Assembly (NCBI GenBank): GCA_965221655.1
Contig: OZ244906.1
Location: 496,001 to 560,000, forward strand
Direction of reading: 5' to 3'
Source: Bin107 sp965221655
GTDB taxonomy: Bacteria > UBA8248
DNA: 64,000 bases
The translations under genes were made by a program, and so were the position numbers. The notes beneath the pieces are model-generated. The model was not told where the DNA came from and did no database searches. It worked only from the letters and a program-made list of their open reading frames with translations. Positions 49,523 through 59,309 of the stretch are shown here, one piece after another. The stretch's first letter is position 1, and each line of letters starts with the position of its first letter.

Positions 49523-50380
49523 TTGAGCGAAATCCTCCTGGCGGTCGCCGCGTCGGCCTTCTTTGCGCTGACCTACGTCTTCTCGCGTCTGGCGACGGGG
49601 GAGGCGACGCCCCTGCTGGGCGGGTTCGTCTCCGCGCTGACGGTCACGCTGCTCTATCTGCCCTGGATAGCGGTGAGCGTGCCTACCCACGCCTTCGCCA
49701 ACCCCCATTTGCTGTGGTTCGTGGGCATCGGTCTCATCACCCCGAGCATATCGAGGACGCTGCAGTTCGCGGGCGTCCAGCGCATCGGGGCGGCGGCCTC
49801 GGGCATCCTGCGGGGGCTGGGGCCGCTTTTCTCGAGTTCGCTGGCCGTGCTGCTCCTGGGCGAGCGGCTCACGGCGACGACGGCCCTGGGCACGGGGCTC
49901 ATCGTGGCGGGCATTGCCGCTCTCTCGGTTCGCAGGGGGGAGTTGCGCTCCTGGTCCGTCGCGGGCGTCGCCTACGGCGTCGGCGCCACGCTCATCTGGG
50001 TGGTGCGCGACCTGATTATCCGCTACACCTCGCCCGACGTGCCTTACAAGACGCTCGCCATCTTCGTGATGGCGGCGACGTCGAGCGTCTTTCTGGGCGG
50101 CGTTCTTTCGCGATCGCGGGCGATTCGCGGCGATTTCACCGCAAAGGGGGTGTTTTGCTTCGTGCTGGTGGGCGTGGCGAGCTTCTCTGCGCTCACCGCG
50201 CTTTTCTTCGCCCTCGAGCGTGGGCGGGTGGTCGTGGTTTCGCCCATCGTCTCCGCCCAGCCGTTGTTCGTGTTGCTCTTCTCGGGCCTGTTCCTGCGCG
50301 GGTTGGAGACCCTAACGGCCCCGATGGTGCTGGGCGCAGCGTTCATTGTGGCGGGCGGCGCGCTCATCGGCCTGGGCTGA
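49523..50380 (+). CDS. EamA/DMT-family transporter
   Basis: 285 aa with ten hydrophobic helices, two EamA repeats: the first half ends LRGLGPLFSSSLAVLLLGER and the second half VVSPIVSAQPLFVLLFSGLF, followed by LRGLETLTAP. Starts at a TTG (49523). Substrate unknown; many family members export amino acids or metabolites. It lies between the M24 peptidase and a convergent Ldh2-like dehydrogenase. Confidence 0.85.
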   Translation: MSEILLAVAASAFFALTYVFSRLATGEATPLLGGFVSALTVTLLYLPWIAVSVPTHAFANPHLLWFVGIGLITPSISRTLQFAGVQRIGAAASGILRGLGPLFSSSLAVLLLGERLTATTALGTGLIVAGIAALSVRRGELRSWSVAGVAYGVGATLIWVVRDLIIRYTSPDVPYKTLAIFVMAATSSVFLGGVLSRSRAIRGDFTAKGVFCFVLVGVASFSALTALFFALERGRVVVVSPIVSAQPLFVLLFSGLFLRGLETLTAPMVLGAAFIVAGGALIGLG

Positions 50381-51436
50381 TTAGTCGAGCCGTTCGTCCA
50401 GCCCCAGGCTCGCGGCCATTTCGCGGAGTTGCTCCAGAACGGGCCGGGCGAGAGGCACGCCGTTTTGCAGCATCTCCTCTTTTCTGCGCGCGAGGTTCTC
50501 GCCGGGAATGCGTATGGGCCCCTTGCCGGGCATGGGCGCCGAGTTTCTGATCTCGCGGATGCGCAGGTCCATCTCGGCCTTGAAGTCGGCGAGGTCGCGG
50601 AAGAGGTCGGGCCGCATGGCGAAGAACGCCTGGCCCGTGTTGGTGGGGGTGTGGAAATCCTTGTTGAAGTCCACCACGTCCGAGCCGAAGGCCGCTCCGT
50701 TGAGCACGCCCGCGAGGGCGCCGATCACCATGTTGAGGCCGTAGCCCTTGTGCCCGCCGATGGGCAGCAGAAAACCCTCCTCGGCGCGCGAGGCGTCCGT
50801 CAGGGGTTTTCCGTCGGCGGTCATCATCCAGCCCTCGGGCATGGGTCTGCCCTCCTGCGCGTAGACCTTCACCTTGCCGTAGGATGTCTCGGTGGTCGCC
50901 ATGTCGAGGAGGAAGGGGGGCTCCTCGCCCGCGGGGATGGCGTAGGCGACGGGGTTGGTGCTCAGCAGCATCTCCACGCCGCCCCAGGGAGGCATGTGGT
51001 TGGCGTTGGCTACGGCCATGTACATGCCGATCATGTCGTGGGCGAGCGGCATGGCGGCGTAGACGCCCGCGGCGCCGGCGTGGTTTCCGTGGCGGATGCC
51101 GACCCAGGCGAGGCCGCTTTCCTGCGCTTTTCGGATGGCGAGTTCTGCCGCGAAGGTAACGACCACCTGTCCCAGCCCGTTGTCCCCGTTTACGAGCGCA
51201 CTGACGGGGGTTTCGCGTTCGGTGCGCACGCGGGCGTGCAGGTTGTAGCCGCCCTCGCGGATTCTGCGGCAATAGGGCGGAAGGCGGAAGATGCCGTGCC
51301 CGTGCATTCCGTGGAGGTCGGCCTCTATCATGCGGGCGGCGCATACGCGCGCGTCCGCGTCCGCTACGTCGTGGGCCGTCAGTACGGCGTGAATGAAGTT
51401 TTCCAGGCGTTCGACGGGGTAGCGCGTTTCGGACAT
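50381..51436 (-). CDS. Malate/L-lactate/ureidoglycolate dehydrogenase family (Ldh2-type)
   Basis: 351 aa NAD(P)-dependent oxidoreductase of the family with its own fold, including malate, L-sulfolactate and ureidoglycolate dehydrogenases. HGMHGHGIFRLPPYCRRI, VGIRHGNHAGAAGVYAA, SNPVAYAIP-like STNPVAYAIPAGEEPP and GGHKGYGLNMVIGALAG are family blocks. ATG at 51436 with GAGGAG. Substrate cannot be named. No clear neighbour gives context. Confidence 0.88.
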   Translation of the reverse strand: MSETRYPVERLENFIHAVLTAHDVADADARVCAARMIEADLHGMHGHGIFRLPPYCRRIREGGYNLHARVRTERETPVSALVNGDNGLGQVVVTFAAELAIRKAQESGLAWVGIRHGNHAGAAGVYAAMPLAHDMIGMYMAVANANHMPPWGGVEMLLSTNPVAYAIPAGEEPPFLLDMATTETSYGKVKVYAQEGRPMPEGWMMTADGKPLTDASRAEEGFLLPIGGHKGYGLNMVIGALAGVLNGAAFGSDVVDFNKDFHTPTNTGQAFFAMRPDLFRDLADFKAEMDLRIREIRNSAPMPGKGPIRIPGENLARRKEEMLQNGVPLARPVLEQLREMAASLGLDERLD

Positions 51437-51603
51437 CGGCTCTCCTCGGTGTGGCGTGGCGCGCATGGGCCGCGCGCGAAAGATTCCCTCGTGTCGGGTT
51501 TTCCCCATTTTACGGGCGCGTGTATGATATATTTACCCGCAGCGCCGCGAAAGGCGAGCGGGACCGAATACGGCTTTTGCCCTCGACTCGAAAGGGGACA
51601 ACG

Positions 51604-52605
51604 ATGCGCTTCATCAAGAAACCCGAGTGGGCGATACCCGAGCGCGAAGCGACGCCCGAGAGCGTGTTCTTGAACCGCCGCAAATTCCTGGGCGGGGGGC
51701 TGGGCGCCATCATGAGCCAGATGGTTACGCCTCCCTACTGGCCCGAGCGCGACCGCACACTCGCCGCGGCGAAGGGCAAGGGAGCCTTTCACCCCGACGA
51801 CCGCACGGTAGGCCTCTACCCGGCGAAGAGAAACCCCGCCTTCACCCTGGACAGGCCGCTCACCGAGGAGCAGGTAGCGGCCGAGTACAACAACTTCTAC
51901 GAGTTCGGCGGCAGCAAGATAATCGCCTGGCTGGCCAGGCGCATGGAGACGCGCCCCTGGGAGGTGGAAGTCAAGGGCCACGTCAAGAAACCCAGGACGT
52001 ATGCGATTGACGACCTCATCAAGAGCATGACGCTCGAAGAGCGCCTCTATCGCTTCCGATGCGTCGAAGCGTGGGCGATGGCGGTTCCCTGGACGGGTTT
52101 TAGAATTTCGGAACTCATCCGGAAGGTCGAGCCCACGAGCAAGGCGAAATACGTCAAGTTTACCACCTTCCTGAACCGAACGGTGGCCCCCGGGCAACTC
52201 CAGGTCTGGTATCCCTGGCCCTACGTCGAGGCGCTCACCATGCAGGAGGCCATGAACGATCTGGCGATCATGGGCACGGGCATCTACGGGCATCCCCTCC
52301 CGCAGCAGCACGGCGCGCCCCTGCGGCTGGTGGTTCCCTGGAAGTACGGGTTCAAGAACGTCAAGTCCATCGTCTCCATCGAGTTCACCGACAAGCGCCC
52401 GCGCACCTTCTGGGAAAAGGTGGCCCCGAACGAATACGGCTTCTGGGCGAACATCAACCCCAAATTCCACCACCCCCGGTGGTCGCAGGCCACCGAGCGC
52501 ATGCTGGGCACGGGCGAGAGAAGGCCCACGCTTTTGTTCAACGGCTACGGGAAATGGGTGGCGGACATGTATCCCGACATGAACGAGCGCAAGTATTTCA
52601 TGTAG
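51604..52605 (+). CDS. msrP: Tat-exported molybdenum oxidoreductase, MsrP (YedY)-like
   Basis: 333 aa. Twin-arginine signal NRRKFLGGGLGAIM at residues 23-37. The sulfite oxidase-fold core has the Mo-ligand Cys in YRFRCVEAWAMAVPWTGF, as in YedY of E. coli, then QQHGAPLRLVVPWKYGFKNV and KSIVSIEF. This suggests a periplasmic methionine sulfoxide reductase. The membrane partner MsrQ (YedZ) is not next to it. A weak promoter-like TATGAT is at 51523-51528. Confidence 0.9.
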   Translation: MRFIKKPEWAIPEREATPESVFLNRRKFLGGGLGAIMSQMVTPPYWPERDRTLAAAKGKGAFHPDDRTVGLYPAKRNPAFTLDRPLTEEQVAAEYNNFYEFGGSKIIAWLARRMETRPWEVEVKGHVKKPRTYAIDDLIKSMTLEERLYRFRCVEAWAMAVPWTGFRISELIRKVEPTSKAKYVKFTTFLNRTVAPGQLQVWYPWPYVEALTMQEAMNDLAIMGTGIYGHPLPQQHGAPLRLVVPWKYGFKNVKSIVSIEFTDKRPRTFWEKVAPNEYGFWANINPKFHHPRWSQATERMLGTGERRPTLLFNGYGKWVADMYPDMNERKYFM

Positions 52606-52686
52606 GACGCTGCACGCAACGGCGCGCGCTGGGGGCAGTCCGCTTTCGCCCGCTCTCGCAAGAGGAGGGCGGCCAGAGGCGGCGGG

Positions 52687-53859
52687 TCAGGCTCTGAGGG
52701 CGCTATCCAGGTCTTCGGTCAGATCGTCCGCGTCTTCGAGTCCCACCGAGAGGCGAATCAGCGTGTCGCCGATGCCGAGAGCTTCTCTGCTCTCCTCGGT
52801 GAGAGAGGCGTGCGTCATGATGGCGGGGTGCTCCACCAGCGACTCCGTGCCGCCCAGGCTCTCCGCCAGGGTGAAGACGCGCACGTTTTCGAGGAACCTG
52901 CGCGCCTCGGCAAGGCCGCCCTTGAGATAGAACGACAGCATTCCCCCGAAGCCGCTCATCTGCCTCTTCGCCAGCTCGTGCTGGGGGTGGGAGGCGAGAC
53001 CCGGGTAGATCACCTTCTCGACGCAGGGGTGCGCCTCCAGAAAGCGCGCGACGCGCAGGGCGTTTTCCTGGTGTCTTTCCATCCGCACGGGGAGGGTGTC
53101 GATTCCGCGCATGGACATGTAGCAGTCAAACGGCGAGGGCACCGCGCCGATGGCGTTTTGGTAGTGCGCGATACGCTCGTGCAGCCCGCGGCTTTTCGCA
53201 ACGAGCGCGCCGCCCACCACGTCGCTGTGCCCGCCGATGTATTTCGTCGTGCTGTGCACCACCAGGTCCGCCCCCAGGGCGAGGGGCTGCTGGAAGTAGG
53301 GGCTCATGAAGGTGTTGTCCACGGCGATGACGACGCCCCCGCCCCCGTAGGTGGAGGCGATGCTGCGGACGTCGGCCATCTTGAGCAGGGGGTTGGTGGG
53401 CGTCTCTATCCAGATGAGGCGCGTGTTCTTGCGAATTTTGCCCGCCAGGGACTCCTCGTCCGCCATGTCCACGTAGTCGCACTCGATGCCGAACTTCTCG
53501 AACCCCCTCAAGTCCTTGCCCGTGATGAGGCGAAACGTGCCGCCGTAGACGTCGTCCGAGCAAAGCATGTGGTCGCCGTGGGAGAGCAGGGCGAAGAGTA
53601 TGGTGGCGGTCGCACCCAGGCCGGATGAAAACGCGAGGCCGTGGCATGTGCTCTCCTCGTCGGGACGCTCGAGGGCGGCGACGTTGCGCTCGAGTGCCTC
53701 GCGCGTCGGGTTGTTCGAGCGCGAGTATTCGTAGCCGCCGACGGGCTCGCCCGGCGTGTTCTGCTGAAAGGTGCTGCTCAGGCAGATATCGGGCTTTACC
53801 GCGCCGGTGAGTGCGTTCGGCTCTTTGCCCTCGTGAATGGCTCTGGTGGATATCTTCAT
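52687..53859 (-). CDS. Cystathionine gamma-lyase/gamma-synthase family
   Basis: 390-aa PLP enzyme of the trans-sulfuration family. It starts KISTRAIHEGKEPNALTGAV from the ATG at 53859; the PLP lysine is in VVHSTTKYIGGHSDVVGGAL near residue 205, and YEYSRSNNPTREALE and LGGTESLVEHPAIMTHA are family motifs. Coupled by ATGA overlap to a cystathionine beta-synthase-like gene, so cystathionine gamma-lyase (cysteine from homocysteine) is the best call. Gamma-synthase is an alternative. Confidence 0.9.
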   Translation of the reverse strand: MKISTRAIHEGKEPNALTGAVKPDICLSSTFQQNTPGEPVGGYEYSRSNNPTREALERNVAALERPDEESTCHGLAFSSGLGATATILFALLSHGDHMLCSDDVYGGTFRLITGKDLRGFEKFGIECDYVDMADEESLAGKIRKNTRLIWIETPTNPLLKMADVRSIASTYGGGGVVIAVDNTFMSPYFQQPLALGADLVVHSTTKYIGGHSDVVGGALVAKSRGLHERIAHYQNAIGAVPSPFDCYMSMRGIDTLPVRMERHQENALRVARFLEAHPCVEKVIYPGLASHPQHELAKRQMSGFGGMLSFYLKGGLAEARRFLENVRVFTLAESLGGTESLVEHPAIMTHASLTEESREALGIGDTLIRLSVGLEDADDLTEDLDSALRA

Positions 53860-54860
53860 GTCGCCTCGGGCCGGTGTGAGGTGGAAACGGCGGGCTCGTC
53901 CAGAAAGCCGTTGGCCGCCATCCATTCGTCGGAAAAAATCTTGCTCAGGTAGAACATGCCCGAATCAGGCATGAGGGTAACGATTCTTTCGGGTTCTTCG
54001 AGCGATTCCGCGTATCTGAGCGCGCCTGCCACCGCCCCGCCCGCGGATCCTCCCGCCAGAATGCCCTCTTCGCGCGCGAGCCTGCGCGCCGTCAGCAGGC
54101 ATTCCTTGTCGGTTACGCGAACGACCTCGTCCACGTTCTCGAAGCTGAGCGTGTTGGGCTTGAAGCTTTCGCCGATGCCCTCGGTCTTGTAGGAGGCAGA
54201 CGCGGGATTCTCCTCCCCGTAGAAGAGTCCGTAGAGAATCGAGCCGATGGGGTCGACGCCCACCACCTTGATGTTCGGGTTTTGCTCCTTCAGGTATTTG
54301 CCCGTGCCCGATATGGTGCCGCCCGTGCCCAGCCCCGTCACGAAGGTGTCGAACGCACCGCCCGTCTGGCGCCAGATTTCGGGCCCCGTCACGCGGTAGT
54401 GGGACTCGGGATTGTTCGGGTTGTTGTACTGGTTCGCCAGGATGGCGTTGGGTGTTTCCTCCACGATTCTGCGCGCGACGCTGTAGTGGCTCTCGGGGTC
54501 GTCGAGCGCGACCGTGGGCGTGACGATGACCTCCGCCCCGTAGGCGCGCAGCCTGTCTATCTTCTCCTGGCTCATCTTGTCGGGCATGACGAACACGCAC
54601 CGATAGCCCTTGATGGCGGCGACCATGGCGAGTCCCGCTCCCGTGTTGCCCGAGGTTGCCTCGACGATGGTGCCGCCCGGGGCGAGCTCGCCCTTGTTCT
54701 CGGCGTCCTCGACGATGAGGCGTGCGATGCGGTCCTTCACCGAGAGGCCGGGGTTCATGTACTCGACCTTCACGAACATCTCCGAGGCCAGGTCCGCGCC
54801 GATGGAGTTGAGCCGCACGATGGGGGTGTCGCCGATGGCCTCGAGAATGTCGTTCTTCAT
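53856..54860 (-). CDS. Cystathionine beta-synthase/cysteine synthase-like PLP enzyme
   Basis: 334 aa, PLP lysine in NPGLSVKDRIA, substrate loop TSGNTGAGLAMVAAIKG, PLP phosphate loop GLGTGGTISGTGKYL. Lacks the C-terminal CBS regulatory domains of eukaryotic enzymes. Its stop overlaps the cystathionine lyase start (ATGA), so the pair is coupled and fits reverse transsulfuration from homocysteine to cysteine. O-acetylserine-dependent cysteine synthase remains possible. The start is the ATG at 54860, AGGA 8 bp upstream; a second ATG lies 9 bp earlier. Confidence 0.9.
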   Translation of the reverse strand: MKNDILEAIGDTPIVRLNSIGADLASEMFVKVEYMNPGLSVKDRIARLIVEDAENKGELAPGGTIVEATSGNTGAGLAMVAAIKGYRCVFVMPDKMSQEKIDRLRAYGAEVIVTPTVALDDPESHYSVARRIVEETPNAILANQYNNPNNPESHYRVTGPEIWRQTGGAFDTFVTGLGTGGTISGTGKYLKEQNPNIKVVGVDPIGSILYGLFYGEENPASASYKTEGIGESFKPNTLSFENVDEVVRVTDKECLLTARRLAREEGILAGGSAGGAVAGALRYAESLEEPERIVTLMPDSGMFYLSKIFSDEWMAANGFLDEPAVSTSHRPEAT

Positions 54861-54926
54861 GCGCCGCATCCTATAAAGGCGGACCGGGGGAGGTTTCGGG
54901 GCGATTATGCACGCGGGAGCGCCCGT

Positions 54927-56159
54927 CTACAAATCGTCGAGAATCTCGACGGCGGCGAAGGGTTTGCCTTCCAGGAACTCGAGGCTCGCACCCCCGCCCG
55001 TGCTCACGTGGCTCACCTGCGCACTCAGCCCGGCCGTCTCTATGGCCGCTGCGCTGTCCCCCCCGCCGATGACGGTCGTGGCGCCGGCGGCGGTCGCCTC
55101 GGCGAGGGCGTGCGCGATGGCGAAGGTGCCCGCCTCAAAGGGCTTGACCTCGAAGACGCCCATCGGGCCGTTCCATACGACCGTCCGCGCTTCCCGGAGG
55201 ATGTCCGAAAAACGCCGCGCGGACTCCGGCCCTATGTCCAGCCCCATCATGTCCTCCGCAAGGTCGCCGCCGAAGACCTCGCAGGCGGCGCCCTCTTCGA
55301 GTTTGCGCGCAGCGACCACGTCGGTGGGCAGAACGAGTTTGTCGCCGCCCAGGTCGGCGAGGCGCGTGGCCACCTCGAGCATGTCCTCCTCCACCAGGCT
55401 GGCGCCCGTGCCGCGCCCTTTCGCGCGCATGAAGGTGAACGCCATCGCCCCGCCGATGAGCACGCGGTCGCACTTCTCCAAAAGCGCCTCGATGACCATC
55501 ATCTTGTCCGAAACCTTCTTGCCCCCGATGACGGCGACGAAGGGCCGCTTCGGCGCGTCGAGGGCGCCGCCGAGGTAGCGCAACTCCCGCGCGAGCAGAA
55601 ACCCTGCCACGCGCGGCTTGCCTGCCATCATCGCGGGCACGGCGAGCATGCTCGCGTTGTCGCGGTGGCAGGTGCCGAAGGCGTCGTTCACGTATACCTC
55701 GCCCAAAGAGGCCAGTGCGCGGGCGAAGGTGTCCTTCTCGCGGCGCAGGCGTTCGTCCCCGCGCGCCGCCTCGTCCTTGATTTGCTCGGCTTTGTGGAAG
55801 CGCAGGTTCTCGAGCAGGCAGCACTCTCCGTCGCCGAGCGCGGCGACCGTGCTCTCGGCTTCTCGCCCCACGCAGTTCGCGGCGAAGGCGACGCGCGCGC
55901 CCAAAAACTCCTCCAGCCGTGCGGCGACGGGCTGGAGCGTCCACTGCCCGTCGTCGCCCTCTCCTTTCGGGCGGCCGAGGTGGCTCATGAGGACGAGGCG
56001 GCCTCCTCCGTCGAGCACGTGGCGCATCGTGGGCAGCGCCATGCGGATTCTGCGGTCGTCGACAATGCGTCCGTCCGCGTCGCGGGGGACGTTGAAGTCC
56101 ACGCGCATCAGTACGCGCTTACCGCTTACGCCCACGTCCGATATGCTTTTCTTCTCCAC
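54927..56159 (-). CDS. pgk: Phosphoglycerate kinase
   Basis: Glycolytic and gluconeogenic kinase. 410 aa from a GTG at 56159 (GGAGGGG upstream); the open frame runs much further upstream but reads as non-coding. RVLMRVDFNVPRD is near the N-terminus, LMSHLGRPKG follows, the hinge region has GGKKVSDKMMVIEALLEKCD, and the C-terminal nucleotide domain ends VIGGGDSAAAI and VSTGGGASLEFLEGK. Length and motifs are standard. It is a stand-alone gene here; gap and tpi are not in the window. Confidence 0.96.
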   Translation of the reverse strand: MEKKSISDVGVSGKRVLMRVDFNVPRDADGRIVDDRRIRMALPTMRHVLDGGGRLVLMSHLGRPKGEGDDGQWTLQPVAARLEEFLGARVAFAANCVGREAESTVAALGDGECCLLENLRFHKAEQIKDEAARGDERLRREKDTFARALASLGEVYVNDAFGTCHRDNASMLAVPAMMAGKPRVAGFLLARELRYLGGALDAPKRPFVAVIGGKKVSDKMMVIEALLEKCDRVLIGGAMAFTFMRAKGRGTGASLVEEDMLEVATRLADLGGDKLVLPTDVVAARKLEEGAACEVFGGDLAEDMMGLDIGPESARRFSDILREARTVVWNGPMGVFEVKPFEAGTFAIAHALAEATAAGATTVIGGGDSAAAIETAGLSAQVSHVSTGGGASLEFLEGKPFAAVEILDDL

Positions 56160-56303
56160 CGAGCGCCCCTCCGCGCATGTGGCCCGACGATAAGTGGTGT
56201 ATAAGAAATATCGCCGGGAAAATCCAGCCGCACGGGCGGCACCGCCCGCCGTAGGTTCTTCTGCGCAGTATTGCGCCTCGCAACGCTTCCATGAGGAGAA
56301 GTG

Positions 56304-57098
56304 ATGATCGCCATCGATTTGAGCGGAAAAGTCGCCCTGGTTACGGGCGCGAGCCAAGGCATCGGACAAGCGTGCGCAAGGGTGCTCGCGCGCGCTGGGG
56401 CGGGGGTCGCCCTCGCCGCACGCAGCGAGGAGAACCTGCAGGGTAGCGCCGCAGAAATCAAAGCCGCGGGCGGGCGTGCGGAGGTGCTGGCGGGAGACCT
56501 CACCCTCCCGGGTCAGACGGAGCGCGTGGTGGAGGAGGTCTGCGCGCGGCTGGGCGGGGTGGATTTTCTGGTCAGCGCAGCGGGCGTGAGCAGGCGCTCG
56601 GACCCGATAGAGACGAATGACGAGGACATCGACCTCGCCGTCGACCTCAAGCTCCGCGCCGCCATTCGCCTTGCCCGGGGCGTGATCCCCGAGATGAGAA
56701 AGAGGGGAGGGGGGTGCATCGTCTTCTTCTCTGGGCTGAGCCACGTGCACACCTCGGAGTACCACGGCTCGGGCTGCATCGCGAACGCGGGCATCGCCGC
56801 CTACAAGCACCAGCTCGCCCGCAGGCTGGCGCCCGAGAGCATTCGCGTGAACCTCATCAACCCCGGCACGACGGACACGCCGCGCTACGTCCGCCAAACC
56901 AGCCGCATCGCCGAGCTCACGAACCGCACCTACGAGGAGGTGGACGCGGAGCGTCGCGCCGAGTTGCCCATGGGCCGCCTCACGCAGCCCGAGGACTGCG
57001 CGAACGCGGCTTTGTTTCTCGTGTCGGACCTGGCTGCGAACGTAACGGGGGAGTCCATCAACGTGGACGGCGGGCGCTGCGACGTCGTAAGGCCTTAA
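56304..57098 (+). CDS. Short-chain dehydrogenase/reductase
   Basis: 264-aa SDR. NAD(P) motif TGASQGIG near residue 16; NAG-like VSAAGVSRRS; the catalytic Ser-Tyr-Lys is replaced or shifted (HTSEYHGSGCIANAGIAAYK, with Tyr and Lys as YK at the usual spacing). GTTDTPRYVRQTSR is a typical substrate loop. The ATG at 56304 has GAGGAG. The substrate is unknown. It is convergent with another SDR. Confidence 0.85.
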   Translation: MIAIDLSGKVALVTGASQGIGQACARVLARAGAGVALAARSEENLQGSAAEIKAAGGRAEVLAGDLTLPGQTERVVEEVCARLGGVDFLVSAAGVSRRSDPIETNDEDIDLAVDLKLRAAIRLARGVIPEMRKRGGGCIVFFSGLSHVHTSEYHGSGCIANAGIAAYKHQLARRLAPESIRVNLINPGTTDTPRYVRQTSRIAELTNRTYEEVDAERRAELPMGRLTQPEDCANAALFLVSDLAANVTGESINVDGGRCDVVRP

Positions 57099-57108
57099 GG
57101 GGTGTGCC

Positions 57109-57873
57109 CTAAAGAGCGGCGGCCCCGCCGTCGAGGTATATCGTCTGGCCCGTGAGGAAGTCGCTCGCGGGGCTCGCGAGGTAGAGGGCGAGGGCGCGTA
57201 TTTCCTCCGCTTCGCCGTAGCGGTTCATGGGGACGAAGCGCAAGAACGCCTCGCTCTGCCTGGGGTCGGCAATGCGCTCCGCCGTCATCGGGGAGTGGAA
57301 GCGGCCCGGCGCAATGCAGTTCACTTGCACGTTCTTCTCCGCGAGTTCGACGGCGAGAGCCTTGGTGAGGCCCGCAAGGCCCGCCTTGGACGCCGCGTAG
57401 GCCGTCTGGTCGGGGCGCCCCCGGCTGCCCGCGCTCGAGCCCAGGTTGATAATCTTGCCCCCGCCCGCCTCGAGCATGAAGCGCACCGCCGCGCGGCAAC
57501 AATAGAACGCCCCGCTCAGGTTCAGGTCGATGGTGTCGCTCCATATTTGGTCGGTCGTGTCGAGAATCGGTGTGGGGAGCGAAACCCCTGCGCTGTTGAC
57601 GAGCACGTGCGGGCCGCCGAGCTCCTCGTTGATTTGGGCGAACAGGGCGTTCACCCGCCCGGAGTCGGTTACGTCGCAGACGGCGGGTCTCGCGCGCACG
57701 CCGAACGCCTCGCACGCGCGCGCCGTTTCGGCCAGCGGGCCGGGCCGCCTCCCGACGAGCGCCACGTCCGCCCCCGCCTCGGCCAGGGCGAGGGCTATCG
57801 AGGCGCCGAGCCCTTGTCCGCCGCCGGTAATGCAGGCCGTCTTTCCGCTCAGATCCGCCCCGGGCGATGCCAC
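57109..57873 (-). CDS. Short-chain dehydrogenase/reductase
   Basis: 254 aa. Complete SDR signature: TGGGQGLGASIALALAEAGA, then NSAGVSLP, catalytic Ser in NLGSSAGSRGRPDQTAYAAS, YAASKAGLAGLTKAL with Tyr and Lys. C-terminal block GQTIYLDGGAAAL is typical of 3-oxoacyl or gluconate dehydrogenase types. The start is GTG at 57873, preceded by GGAGGAG. Confidence 0.88.
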   Translation of the reverse strand: MASPGADLSGKTACITGGGQGLGASIALALAEAGADVALVGRRPGPLAETARACEAFGVRARPAVCDVTDSGRVNALFAQINEELGGPHVLVNSAGVSLPTPILDTTDQIWSDTIDLNLSGAFYCCRAAVRFMLEAGGGKIINLGSSAGSRGRPDQTAYAASKAGLAGLTKALAVELAEKNVQVNCIAPGRFHSPMTAERIADPRQSEAFLRFVPMNRYGEAEEIRALALYLASPASDFLTGQTIYLDGGAAAL

Positions 57874-58043
57874 CTGTTTCTCCTCCGGGCCACGCGCGCT
57901 TGTGCCGAAAAGTTCCGGGGAGACTTTACCACCGGGCGGCAGTGGGGTACATACACTAGCGTTCCTTGTCCTCGTTCGTGAAATGGCCGGATTGGCGATT
58001 TCGCCCCAAAATTCGAACGACTCGCGTTTCGTGGGGATTGTTC

Positions 58044-59285
58044 ATGGCTCTTGCACAGGCGCCCGGCGCCATCAGCCGCGAAAACATGGAGTTGATCGGT
58101 TATCACGACCTCGGCGATCGCCCCGCCTTCAAGACGGCGATGCAGGAGGTGGAGGGGCGCTTCTATCTGTACCTCTCCCACTTCTGGGTGAGCGGCTGGA
58201 GCGTGTTGGATGTAACGGACCCCGAAGACCCGCAGCTCCTCGCGTTCATCGAGGGGCCGGACAACACATGGACCTTGCAGGTGCAGGTGGCCGACGGCCT
58301 GCTCATCACCTCGCTCGAGAAGATACCCCCCGGCTGGGGGCCGCGGCCCGACGATCCGCCGGGTGCCGAGGGCGTCTACGTCTGGGACGTGGCCACGGAC
58401 CCCGCGAGCCCCGCACTGCTCTCCCACTGGGAGACGGGGGCCGACGGCACCCACCGCAACTTCTACAACGGCGGACGCTACGCGCATCTTTCCGCCTACG
58501 CGCCCGGTTACGAGGGGAACATCTACCGCATTCTGGATCTGGCCGACCCGCGCAACCCCAAGGAGGCGGGCCGCTTCTGGCTGCCCGAGCAGGAGGGGCG
58601 CGAGACGGAGCGGACGGACGACTGGAGCGAGGGAATGCGCGTGTTCCAGCACGGCCCCGCCCACGCGGAAAACGGCCGGGCGTATCTGCCCTACGCGCGC
58701 GGCGGGTTCGTCATCGTGGACATCGAGGACGTGTCGGAGCCCAAATTCGTGAGCCGCTTCAGCGTCTACCCGCCGCTGGGCAGCGCCATCGCCGTGCACA
58801 CGGCGTATCCCTACCTGAGCCGGGGGTTCGCCATCATCAACAGCGAGGCGCTCAAGGAGAATTGCGACGAGCCGCTCAACTACACGGCCATCGTCGACAT
58901 CACCGACGAGGCCGAACCGCGCCTCACCTCGCTCTTCCCCGTGCCCGAGCCGCCGCCCGGCTACTCCCACGCTAGTTTCTGCGAGCGGGGCGGGCGCTTC
59001 GGCCCCCACAACCAGCACCACGCCCAGGGGATGGCGTGTCTCGAGCAAAGGGAAGACCGCGTGTATCTCACGTATTTCAACGCAGGTCTCCGCGTCTACG
59101 ACATATCCGAGCCCGTCCACCCGCGCGAGATCGCCCACTACATACCGGCCGACCCGACGCGGCGGCTCGGCATGTTGCCCAAGACGCTCGTCACCCAGAG
59201 CGAGGACGTGATCGTGGACAGGCGGGGGGTGATTTACGTAACCGACAAGAACCATGGACTGCACATACTGCGCTGCACCGTCTAG
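58044..59285 (+). CDS. LVIVD-repeat beta-propeller protein
   Basis: 413 aa from the ATG at 58044; the in-frame stretch upstream to 57966 lacks a site. Five LVIVD-type repeats are visible: GWSVLDVTDPEDPQLL, YRILDLADPRNPKEAG, GFVIVDIEDVSEPKFV, AIVDITDEAEPRLTSL and LRVYDISEPVHPREIA. These give a propeller likely to bind a ligand or protein. No signal peptide is present. It is 24 bp before a cyclase gene, with which it may form a small operon. Confidence 0.8.
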   Translation: MALAQAPGAISRENMELIGYHDLGDRPAFKTAMQEVEGRFYLYLSHFWVSGWSVLDVTDPEDPQLLAFIEGPDNTWTLQVQVADGLLITSLEKIPPGWGPRPDDPPGAEGVYVWDVATDPASPALLSHWETGADGTHRNFYNGGRYAHLSAYAPGYEGNIYRILDLADPRNPKEAGRFWLPEQEGRETERTDDWSEGMRVFQHGPAHAENGRAYLPYARGGFVIVDIEDVSEPKFVSRFSVYPPLGSAIAVHTAYPYLSRGFAIINSEALKENCDEPLNYTAIVDITDEAEPRLTSLFPVPEPPPGYSHASFCERGGRFGPHNQHHAQGMACLEQREDRVYLTYFNAGLRVYDISEPVHPREIAHYIPADPTRRLGMLPKTLVTQSEDVIVDRRGVIYVTDKNHGLHILRCTV

Positions 59286-59309
59286 GCGAGAGAAAAGGAG
59301 AACAATTTC

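Noticed and set aside
54282..56204. 640-codon plus-strand open frame opposite the CBS-like gene and pgk
   Set aside because: Antisense shadow of two clearly conserved genes; no domain, no ribosome binding site logic.
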